Translations under genes and position numbers: made by a program
Shown here: positions 1-5,792 of the stretch, in pieces
How positions within the stretch are numbered: position 1 is the stretch's first letter
Layout: every line of letters starts with the position of its first letter
The notes under the pieces: generated by a model
What the model saw: only the letters and a program-made list of their open reading frames with translations
Told to the model about the DNA's origin: nothing
Databases searched by the model: none
Origin: DP-20 sp964539925
GTDB lineage: Bacteria > Desulfobacterota > Binatia > UBA9968
Reading direction: 5' to 3'
Assembly (NCBI GenBank): GCA_964539925.1
Contig: CAZILB010000175.1
Coordinates: 1-7,333, forward strand
DNA length: 7,333 nucleotides

Positions 1-542
1 CCGAGCAGCAAAGCCAGCACGGCGCCGTATTGCGCCGGGCGGCTGATATCGGCTTTGACCAGCCAGTAAAAATGAATCACGCCGGCGATGGCGGCCACGT
101 ACACCAGGCGATGGAGCTGCTGCCAGCGTTTGCCCAGGCGGCGGATCATGGCGGCGGTGGAGGTCAGCGCCAGTGGAATCAGCAAGAGGAAAGCGATGAA
201 GCCGGCGGTGACGTAGGGGCGCTTCAAGATGTCGTTACCGATGGCTTTAAAGTCAAAGAAGTGGTCCAGCACGAGGTAAGTCGAAAAATGCAACAGTGCG
301 TAGAAAAACGCAAAGAGGCCGAGCATGCGGCGAAACTTGATCAGATCGTTCCACCCCGTCAGACGCCGCAGCGGGCTGATTGCGAGACTGGCGATCAAAA
401 TGATCAGCGCCCACGAGCCGGTGAATCGCGTGATGAACTCGATCGGATTGGCGCCAAGGCCGCCGGTGAATGCGCTGTGGGCGAGTTGGCCCAGAGGAAC
501 GAGGCAAACTAAAAAAAGTAGGGGTTTGAGCCAAATCGCCAT
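1..542 (-). CDS. msrQ: MsrQ, heme-binding membrane subunit of the MsrPQ methionine sulfoxide reductase (C-terminus beyond window)
   Basis: Integral membrane b-type heme protein that carries electrons from the quinone pool or a cytosolic reductase to periplasmic MsrP. The reading frame opens at the ATG at 540-542 and runs without a stop off the left edge, giving 180 residues; the family is usually about 200-215 residues, so only the last segment is missing. Several hydrophobic helices are visible (about residues 5-22, 43-57, 73-93, 112-130, 147-162, 172 onward). The family signature is clear: RRMLGLFAFFYALLHFSTY (71-89), KRPYVTAGF (107-115) and LHRLVYVAAIAGVIHFYW (143-160). His85, His144 and His157 match in spacing the heme histidines known in E. 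coli MsrQ. It follows msrP on the same strand, the usual order, but 135 bp of heptamer repeats separate the two genes. No good Shine-Dalgarno sequence precedes the ATG, so translation may be weak or may use another start. Confidence 0.93.
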   Translation of the reverse strand, partial: MAIWLKPLLFLVCLVPLGQLAHSAFTGGLGANPIEFITRFTGSWALIILIASLAISPLRRLTGWNDLIKFRRMLGLFAFFYALLHFSTYLVLDHFFDFKAIGNDILKRPYVTAGFIAFLLLIPLALTSTAAMIRRLGKRWQQLHRLVYVAAIAGVIHFYWLVKADISRPAQYGAVLALLL

Positions 543-544
543 CA

Positions 545-593
545 ATGGAAAATTGATAATGGACAATTGATAGTGGAGAATTGAAAATTGATA
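545..593 (+). repeat. Array of seven AT-rich heptamers (left arm)
   Basis: Seven consecutive 7-mers can be read in phase: ATGGAAA, ATTGATA, ATGGACA, ATTGATA, GTGGAGA, ATTGAAA, ATTGATA. The consensus is roughly AT(T/G)GA(T/A/G)A. The composition is strikingly AT-rich against the GC-rich genes on either side. The array ends 2 bp from the msrQ start codon, so it occupies the place where the msrQ ribosome binding site would be. It faces an opposed array of the same heptamers at 646-673. Similar short heptamer arrays are known between genes in other bacteria (for example in cyanobacteria); any kinship with those is inference. Confidence 0.8.
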
Positions 594-645
594 ATCAAAA
601 AAGAGTCAAAGAAACACTTGCGGCGGTCATAGCACCCATCGTAAT

Positions 646-673
646 TCTCCATTTTCAATTCTCCATTATCCAT
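646..673 (-). repeat. Array of four AT-rich heptamers, inverted (right arm)
   Basis: Read on the minus strand, four in-phase 7-mers occur: ATGGATA, ATGGAGA, ATTGAAA, ATGGAGA. They are the same family as the array at 545-593 but in the opposite orientation. The longest shared stretch between the two arms is TGGAGAATTGAAAAT. In an msrP-msrQ transcript the two arms could pair across a 52-nt spacer (594-645) to form a long imperfect AT-rich hairpin. The array begins only 4 bp after the msrP stop codon. Confidence 0.75.
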
Positions 674-677
674 TGTT

Positions 678-1652
678 TTAGTAGTTTTTCCGCAGGTCCA
701 TTCCCTTGTATAAGTGCGCCACCTGCTCGCCATAGCCGTTGAACATCAGGGTCTTGCGGCGCAGGAACTCGCCGATGCGCCGCTCGGTGGCCTGACTCCA
801 ACGCGGATGGTCCACTTCCGGATTGACGTTGGAGTAAAAGCCGTACTCCTGCGGCTGCATTTTGTTCCACGATGTGGGCGGCTGCGCCTCGACAAAGCGC
901 ACCGCGACGATGGATTTGATGCTCTTGAAGCCGTATTTCCACGGCACCACCAGCCGCAGCGGCGCGCCGTTCTGCGCCGGCAAGATTTCCCCGTACAGAC
1001 CGACGCAGAGGATGGTCAGCGGATGCAGGGCTTCGTCCATGCGCAGTCCCTCGACGTAGGGCCAGTCGATCGGACTGCCGAAGAGGCTCGGCTGCTGGCC
1101 GGGCATGCGCTTGGGATCGTGCAGGGTCACGAACTGGATGTACTTGGCGTTGTTGGTGGGTTCTGCGAGTTGGACAAGGGCGCTCAGCGGAAAGCCGACC
1201 CAGGGGATGACCATAGACCAGGCCTCGACGCAGCGCATGCGGTAAACCCGTTCTTCGAGCGCGCTCAGCTTCATGATCTCTTCGATGTCGAAAGTCTTGG
1301 GTTTTTTCACCTCGCCTTCGACGCTCACCGTCCATGGGCGGGTGGTCAGATATTTGGCGTTGCGCTCCGGATCGTTTTTTTCCACGCCCAACTCGTAAAA
1401 ATTATTGTACGAAGTGATGTCCTTGTAGGAGTTTTGCTTTTCATTGGTGCTGAAGGGACTGTTTTTGATGCCGGCCAATTTTTGCTTACCGTGGGCTTCC
1501 TTCGGCGCTTCAAAAACATCGCATCCCGCCAGCGCCGCGCCTGCCGCAAGCGCCGTTGCCGAGGCAGAAACCATAAATTGACGCCGGTTTAAGTACAGCT
1601 CTTTGGGGGTGATTTCCGCCGCTTTGATATCGTCCGGTTTTCTGATCAGCAT
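678..1652 (-). CDS. msrP: MsrP, molybdopterin-dependent protein-methionine-sulfoxide reductase catalytic subunit
   Basis: Periplasmic molybdenum-cofactor enzyme (YedY/MsrP, sulfite-oxidase fold) that reduces methionine sulfoxide in envelope proteins using electrons from MsrQ. It has 324 residues, the usual size. The N-terminus carries a twin-arginine signal, NRRQFMVSASATALAAG (22-38), which fits export of a folded cofactor-loaded enzyme. Cys141 in YRMRCVEAWSMVIPW (137-151) is the expected molybdenum ligand. Other family segments are VPWKYGFKSIKSI (236-248) and NGYGEQVAHLYKGMDLRKNY at the C-terminus. The start at 1652 is supported by AAAGGAGG ten bases upstream. Unusually, LAGC at 41-44 at the end of the signal forms a good lipobox, so the mature enzyme may be a lipoprotein anchored through Cys44; that is inference. 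Upstream lies the 181-bp repeat element A. Downstream is msrQ, probably in the same transcript. Confidence 0.96.
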   Translation of the reverse strand: MLIRKPDDIKAAEITPKELYLNRRQFMVSASATALAAGAALAGCDVFEAPKEAHGKQKLAGIKNSPFSTNEKQNSYKDITSYNNFYELGVEKNDPERNAKYLTTRPWTVSVEGEVKKPKTFDIEEIMKLSALEERVYRMRCVEAWSMVIPWVGFPLSALVQLAEPTNNAKYIQFVTLHDPKRMPGQQPSLFGSPIDWPYVEGLRMDEALHPLTILCVGLYGEILPAQNGAPLRLVVPWKYGFKSIKSIVAVRFVEAQPPTSWNKMQPQEYGFYSNVNPEVDHPRWSQATERRIGEFLRRKTLMFNGYGEQVAHLYKGMDLRKNY

Positions 1653-1662
1653 GGCTCGCCGT

Positions 1663-1670
1663 CCTCCTTT
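1663..1670 (-). promoter_or_regulatory. Shine-Dalgarno site of msrP
   Basis: The minus strand reads AAAGGAGG with 10 bases to the ATG at 1652. This is a near-ideal ribosome binding site and fixes the msrP start. Confidence 0.75.
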
Positions 1671-1707
1671 GAGTTATTGCGGAGTCCATAAGTGCCCAGA
1701 CGACAGA

Positions 1708-1888
1708 GGTTCGTCGCACACGAAGGGACCCGTCGTTCCAATCCCGGGCCATATGTCGTTGCCCCATCGGCCAGCGCCCGGTCCGCTCCCCGGGTGCTTA
1801 TTTCGAGGCGCAGGTGAGAAAGCAATCTTTGCGCCCGGGGCCTGGGCTTTGCCCGACTCGCCCCTTGCTCCCCGTAGGTCTACTAACC
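1708..1888 (+). repeat. 181-bp dispersed repeat, copy A (MITE-like, imperfect terminal inverted repeats)
   Basis: This stretch aligns end to end, without gaps, with 7086-7266. Both are exactly 181 bp and agree at about 128 positions (71%) by hand count. Allowing two single-base gaps in the 3' third raises this to roughly 75%. The best block covers element positions 21-110, about 81% identical, and includes TGCCCCATCGGCCA, GGTCCGCTCCCC and GGTGCTTATTT. The ends are inverted repeats: the left end begins GGTTCGTCG and the right end, read in reverse, begins GGTTAGTAG. No clear target-site duplication flanks it. It lies 56 bp upstream of the msrP start codon and has no convincing reading frame of its own. 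It could be a miniature transposable element or a structured RNA or regulatory repeat. Strand is given only to show that both copies share one orientation. Confidence 0.8.
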
Positions 1889-2121
1889 GATGAACTCCTT
1901 AGCAACTTTGGCCCGGCCCGATCAACCATCGACCGCTATGCGCAGTCCGCCGGCCGGCCTTCTTCCAGGATGCTCATGTTACCAGGGCGCCCCTCAGACT
2001 CTAGCCGATTATGCGCTTTTTATCGATCGGGACAATGTCCGCCTATCCTTAGATGGCCGGGCCTGGATATTCGTTTCAGTTCGCTATGACAACGGCGAGA
2101 GCGGGCAAAAGTTCCAGAAAT
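1889..2121. other. Intergenic stretch with no convincing gene
   Basis: This segment lies between repeat A and the terminator of the 70-residue gene. A plus-strand frame at 1890-2126 (78 codons) opens right at the edge of repeat A, lacks a clear ribosome binding site, and uses codons such as CTA, ATA, TTA and TGT that are unlike the neighbouring genes, so it is not called. A GC-rich patch with self-complementary GCCGGCCGGC lies near 1948-1960, and a small hairpin, GGAC-AAT-GTCC, near 2030-2040. No tRNA, riboswitch or known protein signature is seen. Confidence 0.4.
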
Positions 2122-2162
2122 TATAAAAAGCAAAAGGGCCGGAGGGGCGGCGATGCCGCCCC
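2122..2162 (-). terminator. Probable rho-independent terminator of the 70-residue gene
   Basis: A perfect 8-bp GC hairpin occurs at 2144-2162: GGGGCGGC, loop of 3, GCCGCCCC. Reading on the minus strand, it is followed after about 9 bases by TTTTGCTTTTTATAA. It starts 18 bp past the stop codon of the minus-strand gene at 2181-2393. The gap between stem and T-run is longer than ideal. On the plus strand there is no T-run, so termination there is unlikely. Confidence 0.5.
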
Positions 2163-2180
2163 CTGAAAGTTGGCAAGGGG

Positions 2181-2393
2181 TTAGTGGATGAGCTGCGACG
2201 GGGACGACAAGCCGGCAGAATTTCTATTCACGTCGGTTGTATGGGCGGTCTTTTTGAGGATTTCGATCAACGCCAATTGCGCCAGAGCATAGCCGTCTTT
2301 GTCATTATTGGAGTACTCGAAGGCGACCTCGCCCGCTGCCGCCAGGAGATCTTCCAAGGTGGTTTCACAGGCCCAGCCGTTGAATTTGTTCAT
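2181..2393 (-). CDS. Small hypothetical protein, 70 residues
   Basis: Unrecognised small protein, probably cytosolic: no signal peptide, membrane helix, zinc motif or helix-turn-helix is apparent. The sequence is acidic to neutral. A likely amphipathic helical part covers residues 11-50, including TTLEDLLAAAGEVAFEYSNN (11-30) and YALAQLALIEILKK (35-48). The tail (51-70) is polar and Ser/Asn-rich. The call rests on the ATG at 2391-2393 with AAAGGAG on the minus strand eleven bases upstream (2405-2411), a stop at 2181, and a hairpin terminator just beyond. Those three signals together favour a real, translated gene. The same frame stays open upstream to 2657, but the extension is Arg-rich and overlaps the end of mtgA, so the short form is preferred. 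It lies 166 bp downstream of mtgA on the same strand and may have its own promoter. Function unknown. Confidence 0.7.
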   Translation of the reverse strand: MNKFNGWACETTLEDLLAAAGEVAFEYSNNDKDGYALAQLALIEILKKTAHTTDVNRNSAGLSSPSQLIH

Positions 2394-2404
2394 TGATTTA
2401 ACTG

Positions 2405-2411
2405 CTCCTTT
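2405..2411 (-). promoter_or_regulatory. Shine-Dalgarno site of the 70-residue gene
   Basis: The minus strand reads AAAGGAG with 11 bases to the ATG at 2393. It selects the short 70-residue form over the longer open frame. Confidence 0.65.
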
Positions 2412-2475
2412 CGCTGCCGCGACACGCGTTCCAAACTTTAGACGTTGGCCGGCAAAAAAGGTTGTATTCGATCGA

Positions 2476-2503
2476 CGGCGCGAAAGCGCGATAAATCGCG
2501 CCG
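2476..2503 (-). other. Alternative hairpins downstream of mtgA
   Basis: CGGCGCGA (2476-2483) pairs perfectly with TCGCGCCG (2496-2503). The inner GCGCGA (2486-2491) can instead pair with TCGCGC (2496-2501), so two stems compete for the same 3' arm. It lies 57 bp past the mtgA stop codon. A T6 run follows on the minus strand, but only about 20 bases further, so this is at best a weak terminator or an mRNA 3'-end structure. Confidence 0.3.
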
Positions 2504-2559
2504 CTACTGTGCATGACCAACCCACCATTGACGCGCACGCACGCCGGTATTGCCCGCGG

Positions 2560-3321
2560 TCAGGCACCTTCACGCAGCGCCGGCGCGGAGTTTTCGACCC
2601 GATTGAACAGCGGAGTTTGACGCAGGCGCCGGTGCTCTTCCTCGGTGATGTGGCCAACGCTCGCCAACCGGCTCAGGATCCGGTTGCGGCGGTTCAAGAT
2701 TCCGGGCTCTGTGGCCATGCGCGGATTGGGCAACAAAGCGGCCAAGGTGGCGGCTTCGACGGGATCGATGGCCGCGGCGGGCTTGCCGAAATAGAAACGA
2801 GCGGCGGCTTCGGCGCCGTAAATATGGTGGCCCCACTCGACGACGTTCAAATAGATCTCGAAGATGCGCCGCTTCGGGAGGTGATGCTCGAGTTGATGAG
2901 CGATGACGATCTCCTTCGCCTTGCGCAGGGGATTTTTCGACGGGCTCAAGTACAGATTTCTGGCGAGCTGCATGGTGATGGTGCTGCCGCCGCGGGCGAA
3001 GGTCAGGGTTTCCCAAACTTTTTTCAAAGATTCCCTGAGCTCGTTCACGTCGACGCCTCGGTGGCTGAAGAAAGCGGCGTCCTCGCTGATCAGAATGGCC
3101 CGCTTCAGATGGTCCGAAATCGCGCTGTAGGGCACCCAGAACTGCCGGCGCGGCGGGCGGACAGCCTGGCTGCGGTATTCCTTGTCGCGCAACTCCATGA
3201 ACGCGGTGGTTTTCGGATTTTTCTCCTTGAGTTCGGACACGTCCGGCAGGACGAGATAAAAATAGTAGACGGCGCCGACGAGCAGCGTTAGAAACAGGCT
3301 GCTAACGAAGACTCGCTTCAT
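2560..3321 (-). CDS. mtgA: Monofunctional biosynthetic peptidoglycan glycosyltransferase (MtgA, GT51)
   Basis: Polymerises lipid II into glycan strands at the outer face of the inner membrane, without transpeptidase activity. It has 253 residues, typical for MtgA (about 230-270). One N-terminal membrane anchor is seen at residues 4-24. The GT51 motifs appear in order: ILISEDAAFFSHRGVD (76-91) with catalytic Glu80; RGGSTITMQLARN (110-122); RKAKEIVIAHQLEHHLPKRR (133-152) with the second conserved Glu, Glu137; IFEIYLNVVEWGHHIYGAEA (153-172). A YFGK segment follows (177-180). There is no penicillin-binding domain, and the protein ends soon after the transferase domain. The start lies inside the last codons of mutY (20-bp overlap), with a modest AGGA about 12 bases upstream, so the two genes are probably co-transcribed and translationally coupled. 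Confidence 0.95.
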   Translation of the reverse strand: MKRVFVSSLFLTLLVGAVYYFYLVLPDVSELKEKNPKTTAFMELRDKEYRSQAVRPPRRQFWVPYSAISDHLKRAILISEDAAFFSHRGVDVNELRESLKKVWETLTFARGGSTITMQLARNLYLSPSKNPLRKAKEIVIAHQLEHHLPKRRIFEIYLNVVEWGHHIYGAEAAARFYFGKPAAAIDPVEAATLAALLPNPRMATEPGILNRRNRILSRLASVGHITEEEHRRLRQTPLFNRVENSAPALREGA

Positions 3322-4366
3322 AGTTCGCGAGCATCCTGGCCGCTTTAATCGTCATCGACGAAACGGCGTGGTTGGCCGAGTGCGCCGGATCGATCCAGCG
3401 CCAGCGCGCCCGCGGCAGGCGAATCGGGCCGCGCGCGGCGCTCTCGAAGAGATAGATCGGCGCGCGGATGCGGCGTTGGCCGATGGCATGCTCAAACTCT
3501 CCGATTCGGCGCGCGCCGGAGGAGCGCAGCGGCAGTTCGCGCGACAACCGCGCCGGCAGAGCCCTGGGTTTGCTTGATCGAGTCAGCAGCGCGCCCGGGA
3601 GTTCCCACAACCCTGCGAGCAGGCCCTTCGCAGGCCGGCGGCGAAGCAGGATTTTGCCGCCCCGGCGCAGAATTGCCAGAGGCCAGAGAACTCTCACAAA
3701 GCGCTTCTGCCGAGCCGCCGCTATCCCTGCGCCGCGATGACCCCGGCCATGGCTCGAGCATTCGAGTTTGACCGGACATTCCAAACAGCGAGGATTTTTC
3801 GGCGCGCACAGGGTGGCGCCGAGCTCCATGAGGGCTTGATTGAAGTCCCCGGGGCTGGTTCCGGGCACAAGCTTGAGCGCCGTAGCGCGCAGCTCGCATG
3901 CGGCGTTGAAAGCGAAGATCCGGCCGAGGACGCGGCGCGCGTTGCCGTCGATGGCCGGATAGCGCTTATGAAACGCGATGCTGAGAATCGCGCCGGCGGT
4001 GTAATCGCCGATGCCCGCCAGCGCGCGCAGTTGGCGGTAGTCCTGCGGCAGTTTGCCGCCGTGTTCGACCATGATTTGGCGCGCGGCCCGGCGTAGATAC
4101 TCGGCGCGCCGGTAGTAGCCGAGGCCCGACCAGAGGCGCAAGACACGCTCCGACCGCGCCCGCGCCAATGCCTCGACGGTGGGCAGCGCCGCCAAAAACT
4201 TCTCGTAATAGGGCAGCACGGTGTGGACTTGAGTCTGCTGTAGCATGGTTTCCGCGATCCAGATCGCATAGGGATCGCGGCTTCGCCGCCAGGGCAGCGC
4301 GCGTTTGTTGCTCTGGTACCAGCGCAGCAGTTTTTTTCGCACCGGCGAAAGATTGTTCGCGGACAT
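3302..4366 (-). CDS. mutY: A/G-specific adenine DNA glycosylase (MutY)
   Basis: Removes adenine mispaired with 8-oxoguanine (OG), preventing G:C to T:A changes. It has 354 residues, the normal length. The catalytic domain contains ETMLQQTQV (39-47) with catalytic Glu39, SGLGYYRRA (80-88), the helix-hairpin-helix LAGIGDYTAGAI (116-127), and AIDGNARRVLGR (138-149) with the conserved Asp140. The 4Fe-4S cluster cysteines are Cys187, Cys194, Cys197 and Cys203, in the exact C-x6-C-x2-C-x5-C pattern. A C-terminal NUDIX-like OG-recognition domain is present, with GLLAGLWELPGAL (248-260). Within it, the position of the E. coli FSH loop appears to read IGQ (295-297, after FEHA). No strong Shine-Dalgarno sequence precedes the ATG at 4366, but the N-terminus begins where the family does. 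The 3' end overlaps mtgA, and the 5' end is divergent from the EamA gene with 74 bp between start codons. Confidence 0.96.
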   Translation of the reverse strand: MSANNLSPVRKKLLRWYQSNKRALPWRRSRDPYAIWIAETMLQQTQVHTVLPYYEKFLAALPTVEALARARSERVLRLWSGLGYYRRAEYLRRAARQIMVEHGGKLPQDYRQLRALAGIGDYTAGAILSIAFHKRYPAIDGNARRVLGRIFAFNAACELRATALKLVPGTSPGDFNQALMELGATLCAPKNPRCLECPVKLECSSHGRGHRGAGIAAARQKRFVRVLWPLAILRRGGKILLRRRPAKGLLAGLWELPGALLTRSSKPRALPARLSRELPLRSSGARRIGEFEHAIGQRRIRAPIYLFESAARGPIRLPRARWRWIDPAHSANHAVSSMTIKAARMLANYEASLR

Positions 4367-4440
4367 GAATGCAGTCGGAAAGGTTTTCGGCTATAAGGCA
4401 CTCTAAACGAATCCAGCGCCGAAGGAAACCATCTTCGATC

Positions 4441-5307
4441 ATGCTGCCGATCCTCTTTGGTCTTTTGACATCGCTCTGCTTCGCCGTCGCCAGTCTGCTG
4501 GCGCAGCGCGGCTACCACCAGGGCCCCGCGCCCTGGGGCGCCTGGATTACCATCGCCGTCAATGCGCTATTTCTCTTGGGGGCGCATTTCGTTTTTTATT
4601 CCGACACGCGGCTGTTTATTGCGGAGAATCTGATCTATGTCGCAGTCGGTTTGGCGGTGCCCGGCGTGACGCGGGTGTTGAGCTTTCGCGGCATCCGCAC
4701 CATGGGCAGCTCGATCACGTCGACGATCGTCAATACGACGCCGATGTTCTCGACGGTGCTGGCGATACTCCTGCTCGGCGAGCGTCCGGGGCCGCTGGTG
4801 CTCCTCGGCGTTCTCCTCACCGTGGGCGGCCTGGTGACAGTCTCCTGGGGCGGCGAGAAGACGCGCTATCACAGGATCGAACTGATCTTTCCGTTGTTGT
4901 GCGCGCTGCTATTTTCGATGAAGGACATCGCCGTGCGCTGGGGGCTCGGCGGAGGAGACGGACAGCCGATCCTGGCGGCGGGCATCGCCGCGCTGACCTC
5001 GACAGTGCAGATTTTTTTGCTGACCCGCTACCTGCAAAAACAAGAGTTCATTCTGCCGCCCGGGCCGATTTTACGCTGGTTTGTCTGGTCGGGGGTGTTT
5101 ACGGGCGGGTCCTTTCTTTTTATGTACATCGCCTTCAGCATGGAGCGCGTCTCCATCGTGGCGCCGCTCATCAATAGCTACACAATCTTCGTGCTGCTGC
5201 TCACACCCTTCATGGCGCGCCAGATCGAGACCCTCACGCGGCGCAAGATCGCCGGCGCCGCGCTGGTGGTTGCGGGTATATTCGCTGTGTCCCTGGGCAG
5301 GAATTAG
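4441..5307 (+). CDS. EamA/DMT-superfamily membrane transporter
   Basis: Predicted inner-membrane permease of the drug/metabolite transporter superfamily, 288 residues, with about ten hydrophobic segments in two homologous halves. Each half ends with the typical EamA pattern: SSITSTIVNTTPMFSTVLAI (90-109) then LLLGERPGPLVLLGVLLTVG (110-129), and ERVSIVAPLINSYTIFVLLL (235-254) then RRKIAGAALVVAGIFAVSLG (267-286). The substrate cannot be told from the sequence; relatives export amino acids, metabolites or drugs. The start at 4441 is preferred over an in-frame ATG at 4369 because the 24 extra residues are Arg/Lys-rich and unlike the family, while residue 1 here opens the first membrane helix. AAGGA lies about 14 bases upstream, a weak site. 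The gene is divergent from mutY and convergent with the lipoprotein gene, whose stop lies 15 bp away. Confidence 0.88.
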   Translation: MLPILFGLLTSLCFAVASLLAQRGYHQGPAPWGAWITIAVNALFLLGAHFVFYSDTRLFIAENLIYVAVGLAVPGVTRVLSFRGIRTMGSSITSTIVNTTPMFSTVLAILLLGERPGPLVLLGVLLTVGGLVTVSWGGEKTRYHRIELIFPLLCALLFSMKDIAVRWGLGGGDGQPILAAGIAALTSTVQIFLLTRYLQKQEFILPPGPILRWFVWSGVFTGGSFLFMYIAFSMERVSIVAPLINSYTIFVLLLTPFMARQIETLTRRKIAGAALVVAGIFAVSLGRN

Positions 5308-5322
5308 GCCGCAGGCGATTGT

Positions 5323-5733
5323 CTACTTGCCCATGCCCATAACGGTGAGGGAGAGAATCGTTTTGTGGTTTTCTCTGCCGGCGTTGATCAGCAGCGACTT
5401 GCCGTCCTTGGTGTAGGCGAGCATAGCGCCGCCGCCCTGGAGATTGATATTGGGTTGCCAGCCGCGGGCCGGCAATTCCTTCTTGTAAAACTCGACGATT
5501 TTTTCGACGGGCATATCGCCATGGTAAGTTGCCTGCCCGGCGCCGAAGCCAAGAATCGACATTTCGGCGGGCTTTTCCGCGTCCTTCGCCATCGTTTTCG
5601 GCACGGGGACGGTCACCCCGGAGACGGTTTCCTCGTAGGAGCCGGCGCAGCCCCAGAGGTAAGCGAGCGAAAATAGAACGGCGGCGAAAAGTGCGAAGCT
5701 TGCGTGAACGGGTCGTTGAATATTTATACCCAT
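5323..5733 (-). CDS. Small putative lipoprotein, 136 residues
   Basis: The N-terminal 28 residues form a signal peptide (hydrophobic core about 12-27) ending at LWGC, with Cys29 as the likely lipidation site. Trp at -2 is unusual for a lipobox. The residue after Cys is Ala, not Asp, so outer-membrane sorting would be expected by the +2 rule of enterobacteria. The mature part holds VPVPKTM (42-48), then a compact alpha/beta-looking domain: YHGDMPVEKIVEFYKKELPA (70-89), RGWQPN (90-95) and KSLLINAGRENHKTILSLTV (112-131). The FY..ELPARGW pattern resembles small bacterial domains that hold a helix before a Gly-Trp turn, but I cannot name a family. The gene lies 59 bp downstream of the MFS gene on the same strand and may share its transcript. 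No clear Shine-Dalgarno sequence precedes the ATG. Confidence 0.8.
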   Translation of the reverse strand: MGINIQRPVHASFALFAAVLFSLAYLWGCAGSYEETVSGVTVPVPKTMAKDAEKPAEMSILGFGAGQATYHGDMPVEKIVEFYKKELPARGWQPNINLQGGGAMLAYTKDGKSLLINAGRENHKTILSLTVMGMGK

Positions 5734-5792
5734 GCCGATGGATTACACCAAGTCCCGCTCACGGGCAAATCGCGCCGGGAAGCAAACCGCCA

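Noticed and set aside
545..673. CRISPR-like array between msrP and msrQ
   Set aside because: The units are contiguous 7-mers with no spacers, in two opposed orientations, so it is a simple heptamer repeat.
655..1335. Long minus-strand open frame of 226 codons inside msrP
   Set aside because: It is an Arg-rich shadow in another frame of msrP, whose own frame carries the Tat signal, Mo-ligand Cys and family motifs.
1890..2126. Plus-strand frame of 78 codons between repeat A and the terminator
   Set aside because: It has no clear ribosome binding site, its codon use is unlike the neighbours, its start is at the edge of a repeat, and no family is recognisable. It could still be a very small or decayed gene.
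2299..3291. Plus-strand open frame of 330 codons across mtgA
   Set aside because: It is the antisense shadow of mtgA and the 70-residue gene; the minus strand holds all GT51 motifs.
4369..4440. Upstream in-frame ATG extending the EamA protein by 24 residues
   Set aside because: The extension is highly basic and unlike the EamA N-terminus, which begins directly with a membrane helix at 4441.
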